From Saliphagus infecundisoli (GTDB lineage Archaea; Halobacteriota; Halobacteria; Halobacteriales; Natrialbaceae): a stretch of DNA of 64,000 nt. How positions within the stretch are numbered: the first letter of the stretch is position 1; each line of letters opens with the position of its first letter. The stretch is from NCBI RefSeq assembly GCF_020177375.1, contig NZ_JAIWHV010000012.1, positions 1 through 64,000 of the forward strand, given 5' to 3'. Positions 1-8,306 of this stretch are shown here, one piece after another. Made by a program: the position numbers and the translations under genes. The notes beneath the pieces are model-generated. The model did no database searches, was not told the DNA's origin, and saw nothing but the letters and a program-made list of their open reading frames with translations.

Positions 1-31
1 CTGACCCTTCAACACGCATCAGTAGCGACCG

Positions 32-116
32 CTACTGCATCTTCTGATCCCGAAATCCCGTCTCTAACGCCGTGAACGTCTGAACGAGCGTCCTTACCTC
101 GACGCAGTCTTGCGAT
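32..116 (-). other. open reading-frame tail, possible gene remnant
   Basis: On the minus strand an open frame leads to a TAG stop at 34-32 and ends in residues TALETGFRDQKMQ. It has no start codon of its own inside the window and is out of frame with the transposase fragment next to it. It may be the C-terminus of a gene cut by mobile-element activity, or chance. No family is recognised. Confidence 0.2.
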
Positions 117-413
117 TCAACAAGGCACCAGGTCTTCTTGTTCGTCCTCGTCGAGTTTCGGGGGCCGGCCGCCCCCGAAACTCGGCATCAGTTCTTCGAG
201 CCCACCTTCATTCCAGGCTTCTGCCCAGCGATCACCGGTGGCCGCCGACCTGCCTTCCCGGTCGGCGGCCTCCGGAATCGAATCTCCCTGATAGAGGTTT
301 TTCAGGAACCCGAGACGCCGAAGTCGGTGATCGTCTTCAGCCTCACGCAGCAATTCGTCGATCTCCTCTTCAGACAGGTGATGCTTGATCTCCTTTCGAC
401 GTGAGCGTTCCAT
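117..413 (-). pseudogene. IS630-type transposase, N-terminal fragment
   Basis: The 98-residue frame resembles the N-terminal helix-turn-helix region of haloarchaeal IS630-type transposases: an LSEEEIDELLREA segment, then RRLGFLKNLYQGDSI, a second helix with DRWAEAWNEGG, and the linker FGGGRPPKLDEDEQEDL. Similarity stops after EDL, where the frame ends in VPC and a stop. The DDE catalytic domain of roughly 250 residues is absent. The piece can at most bind element ends and cannot catalyse transposition. It marks the left part of the window as an old insertion site. Confidence 0.6.
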
Positions 414-654
414 GAACGACAGACGGCATTAACTCACAAAAGTTTTCGTACTCATTATGGGAGTCCTCGCTCAAATATGTGGCGTTAGCAGCGATTCCAA
501 ACTCAAGTTCAGGAAACAGCAGTGACGACACTGCGCGAGTCACCTGCGTTGCCTCAGTTGTCTCGACCATATCGAGACAACGGGGACAACGACAATCGTC
601 ACTTGGTCACTTCAGCAACTACTGTGAACGGGCGGGGTTCCGCTCGATTAAGGC
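414..654. other. non-coding flank of the IS630 remnant
   Basis: The composition is more AT-rich than the surroundings around 420-480. A minus-strand frame (about 66 codons, 570 to 370) reads through here and overlaps the transposase fragment, but matches nothing I recognise. This stretch probably holds the former outer end of the IS630 copy plus the terminator region of the lipoprotein gene that ends at 655. Confidence 0.3.
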
Positions 655-1743
655 TCACTCGCAGGGAACTCCCTCCGCGAGCTCGAGCAGCCCCTCGACG
701 TCGAACGGTCCGCTGAGTTGGACCTGCAACCCGCCACACTCCCAGGTGAGAAGCGTCGGCCCGTCGAGTTCGAGGACCGTCGCGTTCACCGTGCCGACGT
801 TCTCGCGGTCGGGTTCGGCGGGCATCAGCCCCTCCTCGGCGACGCTGTACCAGAGGAGGTCGGAGCCGACCGCGTACTCCTCGTGGACCGTGATCCGTCC
901 CTCGTACTCGTCGGCTCTCACCGCGCGCAGTTCGTAGTCGTCGGGGAACTCGGCGTCGGGAAGGTCGAAGGCGACGTGATCGTCGGCCTCCGCGCGGTCG
1001 GCGAACTCCCACTGCTGGGGGTCGGGATCGACGACGTCCGCGTCGTCGGGCAGTTCGAACCGGTCGTCGTCGATCTGCTCTCCGAAGGAGACCTCCTCGA
1101 ACGTGGACGTGACCTCGAGTTCGGTCCCGTCGGGGTCCTCGTAGATCTCGCGCTGTTTGAGGACGTAGCCGTACTCCTCGTCGATCCAGAGGCGCTGGTG
1201 CTGTAAGGCGATGTCGCGCTCCTCGATCGCTACGGGATAGACGAAGCGGGTGTCGCCAACGACGACGTCGATCCCCCGCTTGACGGACTCGTTGCGGACG
1301 TCGACGTCGACGACGTGGACGTCCCGGCCGGCGACGGTGTCGGTCCCGACGTAGGTGGACTCGAGGCCCTCGGTCACGTTCGCGGTCGTCGAGGGATCCC
1401 GGACGATCGCCTCGTCCGTATCGGCGTCGTAAGAGAGGATCGACGTCCCGTTGTCGACGACCACGTCCCCGTCGTACTCGCCCTCGGGGGAGCTGACGGT
1501 TTCGAGACGGTAGCGGTCGCCCGTCTCCCAGACCCGCTCGGTGGTCGTTTCGTTCCCGTTTCCGTCGGCGTACTCGACCGTCCGTTCGCCGACGACGGCT
1601 TCGGCGTCGTCACCCTCCATCGCGTCCGCGACCAACGCGTCCGCGTCGGGACTCGAATCGTTCGAGAGGGTCGTGGTACAGCCGGCGAGGGCAACGACGG
1701 CGAGGACGATGACGGCCGCGAGAGCGAGCCGCGTGGAGGCCAT
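655..1743 (-). CDS. LolA/RseB-like outer-surface lipoprotein
   Basis: The 362-residue protein begins with a hydrophobic signal sequence ending in the lipobox LAGC, with Cys22 as the predicted lipid-modified residue. The rest is a beta-rich exported domain (about residues 35-230) with the pattern of haloarchaeal LolA/RseB-like lipoproteins (DRYRLE, later LWIDEEYGYVLKQREIYE). A second acidic domain follows, ending near a CGGLQVQL strand. The ATG at 1743 is preferred over the upstream in-frame start because a TATA-like box lies 25 bases before it and the signal peptide starts there. It likely sits on the outer face of the membrane; ligand unknown. Confidence 0.8.
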   Translation of the reverse strand: MASTRLALAAVIVLAVVALAGCTTTLSNDSSPDADALVADAMEGDDAEAVVGERTVEYADGNGNETTTERVWETGDRYRLETVSSPEGEYDGDVVVDNGTSILSYDADTDEAIVRDPSTTANVTEGLESTYVGTDTVAGRDVHVVDVDVRNESVKRGIDVVVGDTRFVYPVAIEERDIALQHQRLWIDEEYGYVLKQREIYEDPDGTELEVTSTFEEVSFGEQIDDDRFELPDDADVVDPDPQQWEFADRAEADDHVAFDLPDAEFPDDYELRAVRADEYEGRITVHEEYAVGSDLLWYSVAEEGLMPAEPDRENVGTVNATVLELDGPTLLTWECGGLQVQLSGPFDVEGLLELAEGVPCE

Positions 1744-1765
1744 TGTCGTCGTGTTATCAGACGGG

Positions 1766-1772
1766 GATAAAG
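1766..1772 (-). promoter_or_regulatory. TATA-like box of the lipoprotein gene
   Basis: On the minus strand the sequence reads CTTTATC, centred about 25 bases before the ATG at 1743. This spacing is typical of leaderless haloarchaeal transcripts and supports the chosen start. Confidence 0.5.
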
Positions 1773-2024
1773 TGATTACTATCGACACGCGGGCAGGTAC
1801 GCGGCCGTGGGTCGGGGAAGCGGGGCGGCCCCTCCCGGCGACCGTGATGTCAGAGGCACGTTCGGGGGGAGAGGGCGTCCGGGGATGTCCACCGACGGGC
1901 CGCAGTCGGGTCTTTCCTCCGGGTGAGTATCAATCGTCGAGGGCGTGTTCAGGGACAGAAAACGCCACGCCGCTTTTATCAGTTCGGCCGCCGGAACCGG
2001 TCGCAACTTCCCGACGCTCCCGGC

Positions 2025-2414
2025 TCATCGGGCATCGGGGAGCCACCGCGCAAGCAGGAGGCGGGACCAGACGCCGACGGCGGCCGCGAGCTGGATCCCC
2101 AGCCCGACGTTCGCGGTGAGAGCCGCGGGGAGACGGTGGCGGGCGAGGACGAGCGACGCGAGGACGACCACGGCAACGAGCCATCGGGAGATGGTTCCGT
2201 CGGTCCGGTCGCCGGCAGGGACGCGGAGTTCGGCCGCCGCTCCCACGGTGATCAACGCTCCGGCGGCGGCGAACGCGATCAGCCACGGCCGTATCGGCTC
2301 CAGGGTAACGATCCAGTACGGGACCGCGACCAGCAGAAGCCATCCCAGGAGGGCTTCGGCCCGCGTCGGCCGCCGGGTAGCGACCCGGGCGGCCACGGAC
2401 TCGATCGCGCTCAT
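2025..2414 (-). CDS. small membrane protein, four predicted helices
   Basis: The 129-residue protein starts at MSAIES. It shows four hydrophobic stretches (ALLGWLLLVAVPYWIVTL, WLIAFAAAGALITVGAAAEL, WLVAVVVLASLVLA, ALTANVGLGIQLAAAVGVW) separated by short charged loops. I do not recognise a characterised family. It lies between the lipoprotein and the DUF7521/ArsR pair, all on the minus strand with separate spacing, so it may be its own unit. Confidence 0.65.
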   Translation of the reverse strand: MSAIESVAARVATRRPTRAEALLGWLLLVAVPYWIVTLEPIRPWLIAFAAAGALITVGAAAELRVPAGDRTDGTISRWLVAVVVLASLVLARHRLPAALTANVGLGIQLAAAVGVWSRLLLARWLPDAR

Positions 2415-2477
2415 AGCCGTCGTAACGTAGCTGGCGACAAAAAAGTTCACCCTCCTGACTGCTTCGAACCGGGCCCG

Positions 2478-2783
2478 TCAGTCGATCCCGTACAGCGAGT
2501 ACGTGATGGCGAGAAGCCCCAGGAGCCGGGCGACGTTCTCCGCGAGGGCGATTTCGACCCTGTCTACGCCCGTGGTCGCGAGGGAGACGTTCAGGAGGAA
2601 GGGCACGAGCGTCAGCAGCCAGAGACCGACGGCCAGATACAGCATCGGTCGGCTGTCGTTGCGCCGGTAGCCCCGGTAGGCCTGGACGGCGATCACGGTC
2701 CCCAGAAGCGCGACGAGAAGGAGGCTTGCCACCGAGAGAAGTTCAACGAGCGGCGCCTGATCGAGCCGGACGACGTCGGTCAC
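2478..2783 (-). CDS. DUF7521-like membrane protein
   Basis: The gene starts with GTG (VTDVVRLDQ) inside the stop codon of the upstream regulator, a GTGA overlap at 2780-2783. The 101-residue product has three hydrophobic segments (LVELLSVASLLLVALLGTVI, MLYLAVGLWLLTLVPFLL and a C-terminal helix). Haloarchaea often pair such a small membrane protein with a winged-helix regulator in a two-gene operon, and the overlap here fits that pattern. The function is unknown; a sensory or signalling partner role is inference. Confidence 0.7.
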   Translation of the reverse strand: MTDVVRLDQAPLVELLSVASLLLVALLGTVIAVQAYRGYRRNDSRPMLYLAVGLWLLTLVPFLLNVSLATTGVDRVEIALAENVARLLGLLAITYSLYGID

Positions 2784-3118
2784 CGCAACCCCTCCCAGAG
2801 CCGGGTGAACCTGTCGGCGACGTCCTCCTCGCGGGTGACCTCGACTGCGAGGGCGCCCTCCTCCAAGGTGACCTCCAGGCGCTCGAGGCGGGCCTCGTAG
2901 ACGCTGTAGTGGTTGCCGTCCGGTGCGATCTCGGTTCGGTCGCCGATCAGCCCACACTCCTCGAGCCGGTCGAGCCGGCGGTAGATCGTCGGGAGGGAGG
3001 CGTCACAGCGCTCGCTCAGTGTGCGTGCGGACATGGCTCGGTCGCTGGTCTCGGTGAGGATCGCTCTCGCGTACTCGTCGTCGAGGAGGGCGAACAGCTC
3101 CGACGGATCCTCACTCAC
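2780..3118 (-). CDS. ArsR-like winged-helix regulator
   Basis: The 112-residue protein has a winged helix over about residues 6-75: LFALLDDEYARAILTETSD, recognition segment SLPTIYRRLDRLEECGLI, then a basic wing with DGNHYSVYEA. It ends with an acidic tail. It is the promoter-proximal gene of the two-gene unit with the DUF7521-like protein and probably controls that operon and/or responds with its partner to a membrane signal. Ligand unknown. Confidence 0.75.
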   Translation of the reverse strand: MSEDPSELFALLDDEYARAILTETSDRAMSARTLSERCDASLPTIYRRLDRLEECGLIGDRTEIAPDGNHYSVYEARLERLEVTLEEGALAVEVTREEDVADRFTRLWEGLR

Positions 3119-3212
3119 GGATGTATTTTCGTCTCGTCGACACGAGCAAAAGTGATCCGGTTTGGCTCCCCGAACTCAACATTCATACTCCGGGATCGCC
3201 TACCGGAGACGA

Positions 3213-4511
3213 ATGCGCCTCGACGACTATTTCGAGGACTTAGAGCCCGACGAGGAGGCAGAACGCCGCCGGCTCGCCCGGGAGAAGTCCTACGAGATCA
3301 CCGACCACTTAGAGCGGTTCGAACGCGAGTTCGAGCGGGCGCTATCGGGAGACACCCTCGTCGGCTCGACCTCGCCTTCGATCTTCGTCGGGCGTTCGAA
3401 CTACCCCGACATCCCGGTCGGCCTGCTCTCGCCGGTCGGCGAGGAAGCACGCGCCGAGGAGTACGTCACCGACAGCGGCTGGTACCAGGATGGATACGGC
3501 ATCGACGACGTGCTCGGCCGCCGGACCGGCCTGCTGAACTCGAACAAGCGCGCGAACGTCGACTCGCCGGGGATCGCGAGCCGACTCGCCCCCTCGGTCC
3601 ACGACGAGTGGGAGGGGTTCGTCGGCGTCCAGCGCGAGGTCGCCATCGCCGACCGGCCTGTGGACGTCGAGATCGGTCTCGACGGCAAACCCGACCTCGG
3701 ACTCGACGCGGGGACCGACGTCGCCACGCCGCGAGGGCCGCGTGCGTCCGCCGAGTCGGCGGACCTGACCGAAAACCCCCACGTTCCCCGGCCGGTCAAG
3801 AAGACCCTAGAGGACGACGACTGGCAGGCCGAGGGCGCGATGACCTACCTCTATCGGCGCGGGTTCGACGTCTACGAGATCAACTCGATCCTCTCGGCCG
3901 GTGCCCTGGGCGAGGCCGCCCAGCGACGGCTGGTCCCCACGCGGTGGTCGATCACCGCCGTAGACGACACCGTCGGGAAGTTTCTCCGGGGGTCGATTCG
4001 CACCGAGCAGAGCATCGACACGGTCCAGGTCTGGGAGAACGAGTACATGGGCAACCGCTACTGGGTCGTGCTCTCCCCGGGGAGCTGGGAGTTCGAACTC
4101 GTCGAGATGAAAGCCCCGGGCAGCATCTGGAACCCCGATCCCGCCGGGGGCGTCTGGATGGCCAGTGCCTCGGAGGGCTACGAGGGCCGGACGGGCTACG
4201 TCGAGGAGACCGCAGGCGCGTACTACGCGGCGCGCCTCGGTGTGCTCGAGCACCTGGAGTCGATCGGCCGGCAGGCGAAGTGTCTCGTCCTCCGCGAGGT
4301 CAGCGACGACTACTGGGCGCCCGTCGGCGTCTGGCAGGTCAGAGAGAGCGTCCGGAACGCCTTCGAGGGCGAACACGGGGAAAGCGAGACGTTCCACGGC
4401 GCCGTCTCCGCGATCGCAGAGCACCTCCCCGTGTCGGCCGACCGCCTCCGTCGGAAGTCCGAGCTCGCCGCGGGAGTCCAGTCGAACCTCGCGGCGTTCG
4501 GGCGGGATTGA
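3213..4511 (+). CDS. nreA: NreA, PCNA-interacting DNA repair protein
   Basis: The 432-residue protein matches archaeal NreA: MRLDDYFEDLEPDEEAE start, SPSIFVGRSNYPDIPVG in the first third, and NPDPAGGVWMASASEGYEG towards the end. NreA/NreB proteins of Haloferax and Archaeoglobus act in repair of mitomycin-type damage and bind PCNA. The C-terminus QSNLAAF fits a PCNA-interacting (PIP) box. The ATG at 3213 gives the family N-terminus. The current TGA stop and the last residue (Asp) come from the transposon inserted at 4508. Joining the flanks without the element gives GAG TAA, so the original protein probably ended in Glu. Confidence 0.9.
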   Translation: MRLDDYFEDLEPDEEAERRRLAREKSYEITDHLERFEREFERALSGDTLVGSTSPSIFVGRSNYPDIPVGLLSPVGEEARAEEYVTDSGWYQDGYGIDDVLGRRTGLLNSNKRANVDSPGIASRLAPSVHDEWEGFVGVQREVAIADRPVDVEIGLDGKPDLGLDAGTDVATPRGPRASAESADLTENPHVPRPVKKTLEDDDWQAEGAMTYLYRRGFDVYEINSILSAGALGEAAQRRLVPTRWSITAVDDTVGKFLRGSIRTEQSIDTVQVWENEYMGNRYWVVLSPGSWEFELVEMKAPGSIWNPDPAGGVWMASASEGYEGRTGYVEETAGAYYAARLGVLEHLESIGRQAKCLVLREVSDDYWAPVGVWQVRESVRNAFEGEHGESETFHGAVSAIAEHLPVSADRLRRKSELAAGVQSNLAAFGRD

Positions 4512-4517
4512 CATCCT

Positions 4518-4538
4518 CCACACGATTAACGTCGTGGG
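4518..4538. repeat. right-end palindrome of the tnpB element
   Basis: Imperfect hairpin CCACACGA, loop, GTCGTGGG with one bulge, about 10 bases inside the right end. It matches in position and sequence the hairpin of the non-coding element near 59413. Confidence 0.7.
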
Positions 4539-4558
4539 ATTCCCACCGCGTTGGGATA

Positions 4559-5830
4559 TTAGGGTTCGCGCTCCGTGACCTGTTCTCGCGGGGCAAAAAC
4601 GCCCTCGCCACGGTCGAACAGGCGGACCGCTGGCTGTGCCAACCAGCCGTTATCCCTATCCGGTGACGGACTCGGGAGTACTTTCTGACGGATGTTTTCT
4701 GCACCGTTCGAATCAGCGTTCGCAACCACCCCACAGTCGTCGCAGGCATACAGCCCCCGCTCGACGCGTTGGCTGCCGTCTTCCGTTCCGCAACACGAGC
4801 AGGTTTTCGACGTCCTCCGCTCGTCTTTGCGGACGACGTCAATACCACGATCTCTGCCCTTATACTCGAGCAACGTCCCGAAACGGTCGAACGCCCATCC
4901 GTGAAGATCGAGGTTGCCATGCTTGCCCCAGTTGCGCGACTCGCCGTTCTCGTCGTCGCGGATACCTCCAAGGTCGCCGATGACGACCGTTCCGACGCCT
5001 CGCTCGACACACTCTCCAATGATGTGTTTCGAGAGTGTGTGCAAGAAATGCGTCCGGCGGGCGGTCCGCTTCCGATCGAGGCGACGAGCTTTCCTTGAGC
5101 CAGGATCGTCCGTTTCTGCGCGCTTCTTGGCGAAGTAGTATTCGTCCTCTTTGAGCGCCCCGCCAGGGTACAGCAGGGATTCATCGCCGAACGACACGGC
5201 GGCAAAATTGCATATCCCGAGGTCAATCCCAGCAACTCTGTCGCCGGGCGATTCAGGAACGTCACTCTCGACGCGGCAAACGATATGCAATCGCCATTCG
5301 CCGTGTTCGTACACGGCTCGAACCTGTTGGACGTTCTCGATGGTCGTTCCAGGTGGGGCAATGGGGTCGTACTCGCAGAGCACGAAGTCGGACCATCCGT
5401 CTTTGAGGTTCTTTCCTTTCGAAAGGCGAAGGCGACCGTTCTCGGCGTCGTGCTTGAACCCCGCGGTCTTGAACGTGACAGTCGAGCGTGGGTGCTCGCC
5501 GTTGCGTTTGCGGTAGCCGGGCGGGTTTGCTTTCGTGTCCCCGTTTTCGCGCTTGCCGAACCAGCCGGTGAACGCTTCAGCGAGTTCTTGGAGAACTCGC
5601 TGACTGGACTGTGAATGAAGGTCCGCGTAGCGTTCGTGTCCCTTGAGGTACGACAGAAGCGCGTTAGCGCCGGGGATCTGGCCGCAAGCATCCCAGACAC
5701 GGTGAGCAGTCCACCGCCCAACGTTCCAGAGCTTGCTGGCGGCAAACCCGAGCGAATCGAGGTCATCAGACACCTGCTGCTGGTTGCGAATGCAGGCGCG
5801 ATAGGTGCGAGTGACGACCCCGTTCGCCAT
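4559..5830 (-). CDS. tnpB: TnpB, RNA-guided nuclease family protein
   Basis: The 423-residue protein is full length. RuvC-I is GIDLG (Asp203). RuvC-III is NADSN (Asp373). Between them is a four-cysteine zinc knuckle, C344-x2-C347 and C363-x2-C366. The RuvC-II position, usually Glu-Asp-Leu, reads VVIGDLGGI, so Gly285 stands where the catalytic Glu is expected. Nearby acidic residues (Asp286, Glu294) might substitute, since rearranged RuvC-II sites are known in TnpB/Fanzor. TnpB proteins use a right-end omega-RNA to cut empty sites, promoting element retention. Here the guide would be the nreA 3' end read in antisense. Reads as intact; activity is uncertain. Confidence 0.9.
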   Translation of the reverse strand: MANGVVTRTYRACIRNQQQVSDDLDSLGFAASKLWNVGRWTAHRVWDACGQIPGANALLSYLKGHERYADLHSQSSQRVLQELAEAFTGWFGKRENGDTKANPPGYRKRNGEHPRSTVTFKTAGFKHDAENGRLRLSKGKNLKDGWSDFVLCEYDPIAPPGTTIENVQQVRAVYEHGEWRLHIVCRVESDVPESPGDRVAGIDLGICNFAAVSFGDESLLYPGGALKEDEYYFAKKRAETDDPGSRKARRLDRKRTARRTHFLHTLSKHIIGECVERGVGTVVIGDLGGIRDDENGESRNWGKHGNLDLHGWAFDRFGTLLEYKGRDRGIDVVRKDERRTSKTCSCCGTEDGSQRVERGLYACDDCGVVANADSNGAENIRQKVLPSPSPDRDNGWLAQPAVRLFDRGEGVFAPREQVTEREP

Positions 5831-5943
5831 ACGTGACCTATGTTACGGATTACACTTATAGGTGGTCTAAGCTGGGTGAAAGTGATAGTGGAATATCCGA
5901 CCCGGCATTTGTCGAGGTGTATGAACTCGCGTACGGGATTCAT

Positions 5944-5964
5944 CCCACGGCTAAAGGCCGTGGG
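5944..5964. repeat. left-end palindrome of the tnpB element
   Basis: Perfect hairpin CCCACGGC, loop TAAAG, GCCGTGGG about 20 bases inside the left end. Such imperfectly placed hairpins are the recognition structures of Y1 transposases acting on single strands. Confidence 0.75.
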
Positions 5965-6075
5965 CTTTCTCCCTGCCATAATTGTAAGACCGGGCGTCGG
6001 TCCGTCGATCGACTTATATCGACCTCCGTATGGCACTACCGCTGACTTGGTGGTTGCTATCACACGTCCCAGCGT

Positions 6076-7539
6076 ATGTTCGATGCCTCGAACTGGAAAC
6101 GGGGGGACCAGGAGACCGAACGGGTGGGCAAGGAGCCGGAACCAAGGACGATAGAGGAGATCAAGCTGACCGAGATCCGGGGACGTCCGGTCGCGAAGTT
6201 CGTCGCCGCCTTCCTCGTCGGCTTCGTCTTCTTTCTGGTGCCCGTCCCGTGGGAGGGGCAGGTCACGGTCCCGTTCGACATCGTCGTCAGCTGGGTCACT
6301 GACTCGTTCCCGACGGTCGCGGGGGTCTACGCGCTCGCGCTCATCGTCGCGGGCGGGATCCTGACGACCGTTGCCGAACTCCGCAAGCGGGGGGTCGTCG
6401 GGATCGACGACGGCCTCGCGGAGACGCTGACGCTTCCCTATTGGGAGACCTCGGCGGCGTTCTGGTTCTTCCGGGTCGCCGGCGCGGTCCTCGCACCGTT
6501 TCTCTTCTTCGAGGTCGGGCCGGCGTGGATGGTCGCCCCCGAGACCGGCGTGCTCGTCTGGGGGACGCTCATCCTGAGCGTCGCGGTCATCATCCCCATC
6601 GGCGCGATCTTCATCAACCTCTTCGTGGAGTTGGGTGGCCTCGAGTTCGTCGGGACGATGGCCCGGCCGATCATGCGCCCGCTGTTTCACGTCCCTGGCC
6701 GGGCGGCCTTGGACAGCGTTGCCTCCTGGGTCGGCTCCTACAGCGTCGGGCTCTACGTCACCCGAAACGTCTTCGATCGCGGCGAGTACTCGAAACGAGA
6801 CGTCTACGTCATCAGCACCTGCTTCGCGACGGTTTCGATCGGGTTCGTCGGCGTCGTCGCTGCGACGGTCGATCTGCTCGAACTCTTTCCGATCATCTTC
6901 GTCTGTTACCTGATCTGTATCGCGATCACGGGGTTCGTCCTCGTCCGGGTTCCTCCGTTGAGCCGGGTGCCCGAGGAGTACGTCGCCGAACCTAACCCCG
7001 AAACTCCCTTCGAAGGGGCGCCCGCCGACTACCTCCGCTTCGGGCTCTCGGAGGCGGTCGCGAAGGCCGAGGAGGGCGGGACGATCGTCGGCGCCTCCGT
7101 CCGGGGGTTCATCGACGGGCTCAAACTCGCCGTGCTCATCCTCGGAACGATCCTCTCGATCGGGCTCGCCGCGGTCGTCATCGCCGAGTTCACGCCGATG
7201 TTCGAGATCATCGCCCAGCCGCTCGTGCCGGTGATCGAACTGCTGGGCATCCCCGACGCCGACGTCGTCGCGCCGGCGACGATCATCGGGATCACCGAGA
7301 TGTTCATCCCCGCGCTGCTGGTCGCCGAGGCCGCGCCGATGGCCCGCTTTTTCATCGCCGTGCTCTCAATCTCTCAGCTGATCTTCTTCTCGGCGGTCGG
7401 CCCGATGATGATGGACATGTTCAGTGATATCCCGATCCGCTTTCGGGATCTGGTCGTCCTCTTCGTCCTGCGGACGATCATCCTCGTACCCGTCATCGCC
7501 CTCATGACCCACGTCGTGGCCGCCGCCGGCCTGCTGTAG
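6076..7539 (+). CDS. YjiH-family membrane protein with nucleoside-recognition (Gate) domains
   Basis: The 487-residue protein has a cytosolic N-terminus of about 40 residues and about ten hydrophobic helices. Two Gate-like repeats are visible, around GAIFINLFVELGGLEFVGTMARPIMRPLFHVPG and in the second half around VIAEFTPMFEIIAQPLVPV with TEMFIPALL. YjiH-family proteins are putative transporters. It lies on the near side of the hut genes, separated by a convergently placed regulator, which makes uptake of histidine or urocanate a reasonable but unproven role. TATA-like CTTATATC lies about 65 bases upstream, so the mRNA may have a short leader. Confidence 0.8.
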   Translation: MFDASNWKRGDQETERVGKEPEPRTIEEIKLTEIRGRPVAKFVAAFLVGFVFFLVPVPWEGQVTVPFDIVVSWVTDSFPTVAGVYALALIVAGGILTTVAELRKRGVVGIDDGLAETLTLPYWETSAAFWFFRVAGAVLAPFLFFEVGPAWMVAPETGVLVWGTLILSVAVIIPIGAIFINLFVELGGLEFVGTMARPIMRPLFHVPGRAALDSVASWVGSYSVGLYVTRNVFDRGEYSKRDVYVISTCFATVSIGFVGVVAATVDLLELFPIIFVCYLICIAITGFVLVRVPPLSRVPEEYVAEPNPETPFEGAPADYLRFGLSEAVAKAEEGGTIVGASVRGFIDGLKLAVLILGTILSIGLAAVVIAEFTPMFEIIAQPLVPVIELLGIPDADVVAPATIIGITEMFIPALLVAEAAPMARFFIAVLSISQLIFFSAVGPMMMDMFSDIPIRFRDLVVLFVLRTIILVPVIALMTHVVAAAGLL

Positions 7540-7576
7540 GGAATCGTTCGGAACGGCTCGCCAAACGCGACCCGTT

Positions 7577-8221
7577 TCAGTACAGATACGAGACAAGCGC
7601 GGGAAGCAGCTTTCCCTCGGCCCGCCGGAGGTGGTCTTCGGCGGTCCGGCGACCGACCCCCAGCTCCGCCGCCAGCTCGGCGGTCGTCGTCTCCCGGGGG
7701 AGTTCGTAGTAGCCCCGGGAGACGGCGAGGGCGAGGACCTCCCGCTGGCGGGCGGTCAGTTCGGGGAGCACGCCCTCTACGGATACCAGCGGCGAGGAGG
7801 GAGTGGGGGCGTGGACCTCGCGTTTCGACCGGACGTCGATCGAGAGGCCGTCATCGACGAGGGCGGCGTAGAGGTCGGCGAGGCTCGCGGAGTCGAGCGC
7901 CAGCACCCGGCAGTGTTTCGCGCCGTCGGCGTACCGGAGCGGCGGAAGCAACAGGCAGCCGTGGGGCTGGAGATATCTCTCGATCGTGGGTTCTTGCTCG
8001 CGGAGGCAGGCGCTCGTGACGACGACGGCTTCGGTTCCCGTACGGATCTCGCCGTCGATCCCGACGTCGGTCCGGACCCGCTCGACGACGGCCCCGACCT
8101 CGCCGCGGACCGAGAGCAGGTCGGCGTGGTCGTTACACCAGAGGTCGATACGGCAGTCCGTGCCGTCGGTCGGCTCGGTGTAGGGGCTCGAGTCCGGAAT
8201 CGAGAAGGTGGCCTCGTACAC
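7577..8221 (-). CDS. Bat-type HTH_10 regulator of the hut locus
   Basis: The 214-residue protein has an N-terminal sensory region ([12 protein letters not shown], later [17 protein letters not shown]) and a C-terminal HTH_10 domain: [52 protein letters not shown] in outline. This is the bacterio-opsin-activator type domain of haloarchaea. The GTG at 8221 is chosen because upstream residues look like antisense of hutU, and a TATA box lies about 25 bases before it. It is divergent from hutU and shares its promoter region, so it is the obvious candidate activator of hutUGI. Confidence 0.8.
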   Translation of the reverse strand: MYEATFSIPDSSPYTEPTDGTDCRIDLWCNDHADLLSVRGEVGAVVERVRTDVGIDGEIRTGTEAVVVTSACLREQEPTIERYLQPHGCLLLPPLRYADGAKHCRVLALDSASLADLYAALVDDGLSIDVRSKREVHAPTPSSPLVSVEGVLPELTARQREVLALAVSRGYYELPRETTTAELAAELGVGRRTAEDHLRRAEGKLLPALVSYLY

Positions 8222-8245
8222 GCGGGGCGGTAGGCGCGCTCGTCG

Positions 8246-8254
8246 TATAAATAA
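8246..8254. promoter_or_regulatory. shared TATA region between hutU and the Bat-type regulator
   Basis: TATAAATAA on the plus strand reads TTATTTATA on the other, so it can serve both directions. It lies 25 bases before the GTG of the regulator (leaderless pattern) and about 53 bases before the hutU ATG. Confidence 0.5.
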
Positions 8255-8306
8255 CCCTCCGAACGGAACCCCACTGGCCTTGGATCCGCGCGTGGTTTGC
8301 AATGGC

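Larger units (their letters stand above)
4508..5983 (-). mobile_element. IS1341-type element (tnpB only, IS200/IS605 superfamily)
   Basis: The element lies on the minus strand: left end AATTATGG at about 5983, right end ATGTCAA at about 4508. Each end carries a subterminal palindrome built on CCCACG/CGTGGG. TTAC (minus strand) directly precedes the left end and TCAA closes the right end, the same cleavage tetranucleotides as in IS608. There is no target duplication, as expected for this superfamily. It holds tnpB but no tnpA Y1 transposase, so it needs a transposase in trans. The boundaries are supported because removing the element restores a stop codon for nreA. Confidence 0.8.

Noticed and set aside
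1779-2006. 75-codon minus-strand ORF
   Set aside because: No family-like sequence, and the region holds the lipoprotein promoter.
2726-4666. 646-codon plus-strand open frame
   Set aside because: Overlaps the ArsR-like gene in antisense and nreA in another frame; composition is arginine-rich shadow.
6030-6302. 90-codon plus-strand ORF starting MALPLTWW
   Set aside because: Out of frame with the YjiH-type gene, which has family sequence from 6076; the hydrophobic start is chance.
4339-6690. 783-codon minus-strand open frame overlapping nreA, tnpB and the YjiH gene
   Set aside because: It crosses three recognised genes and the IS boundary with no family-like sequence.
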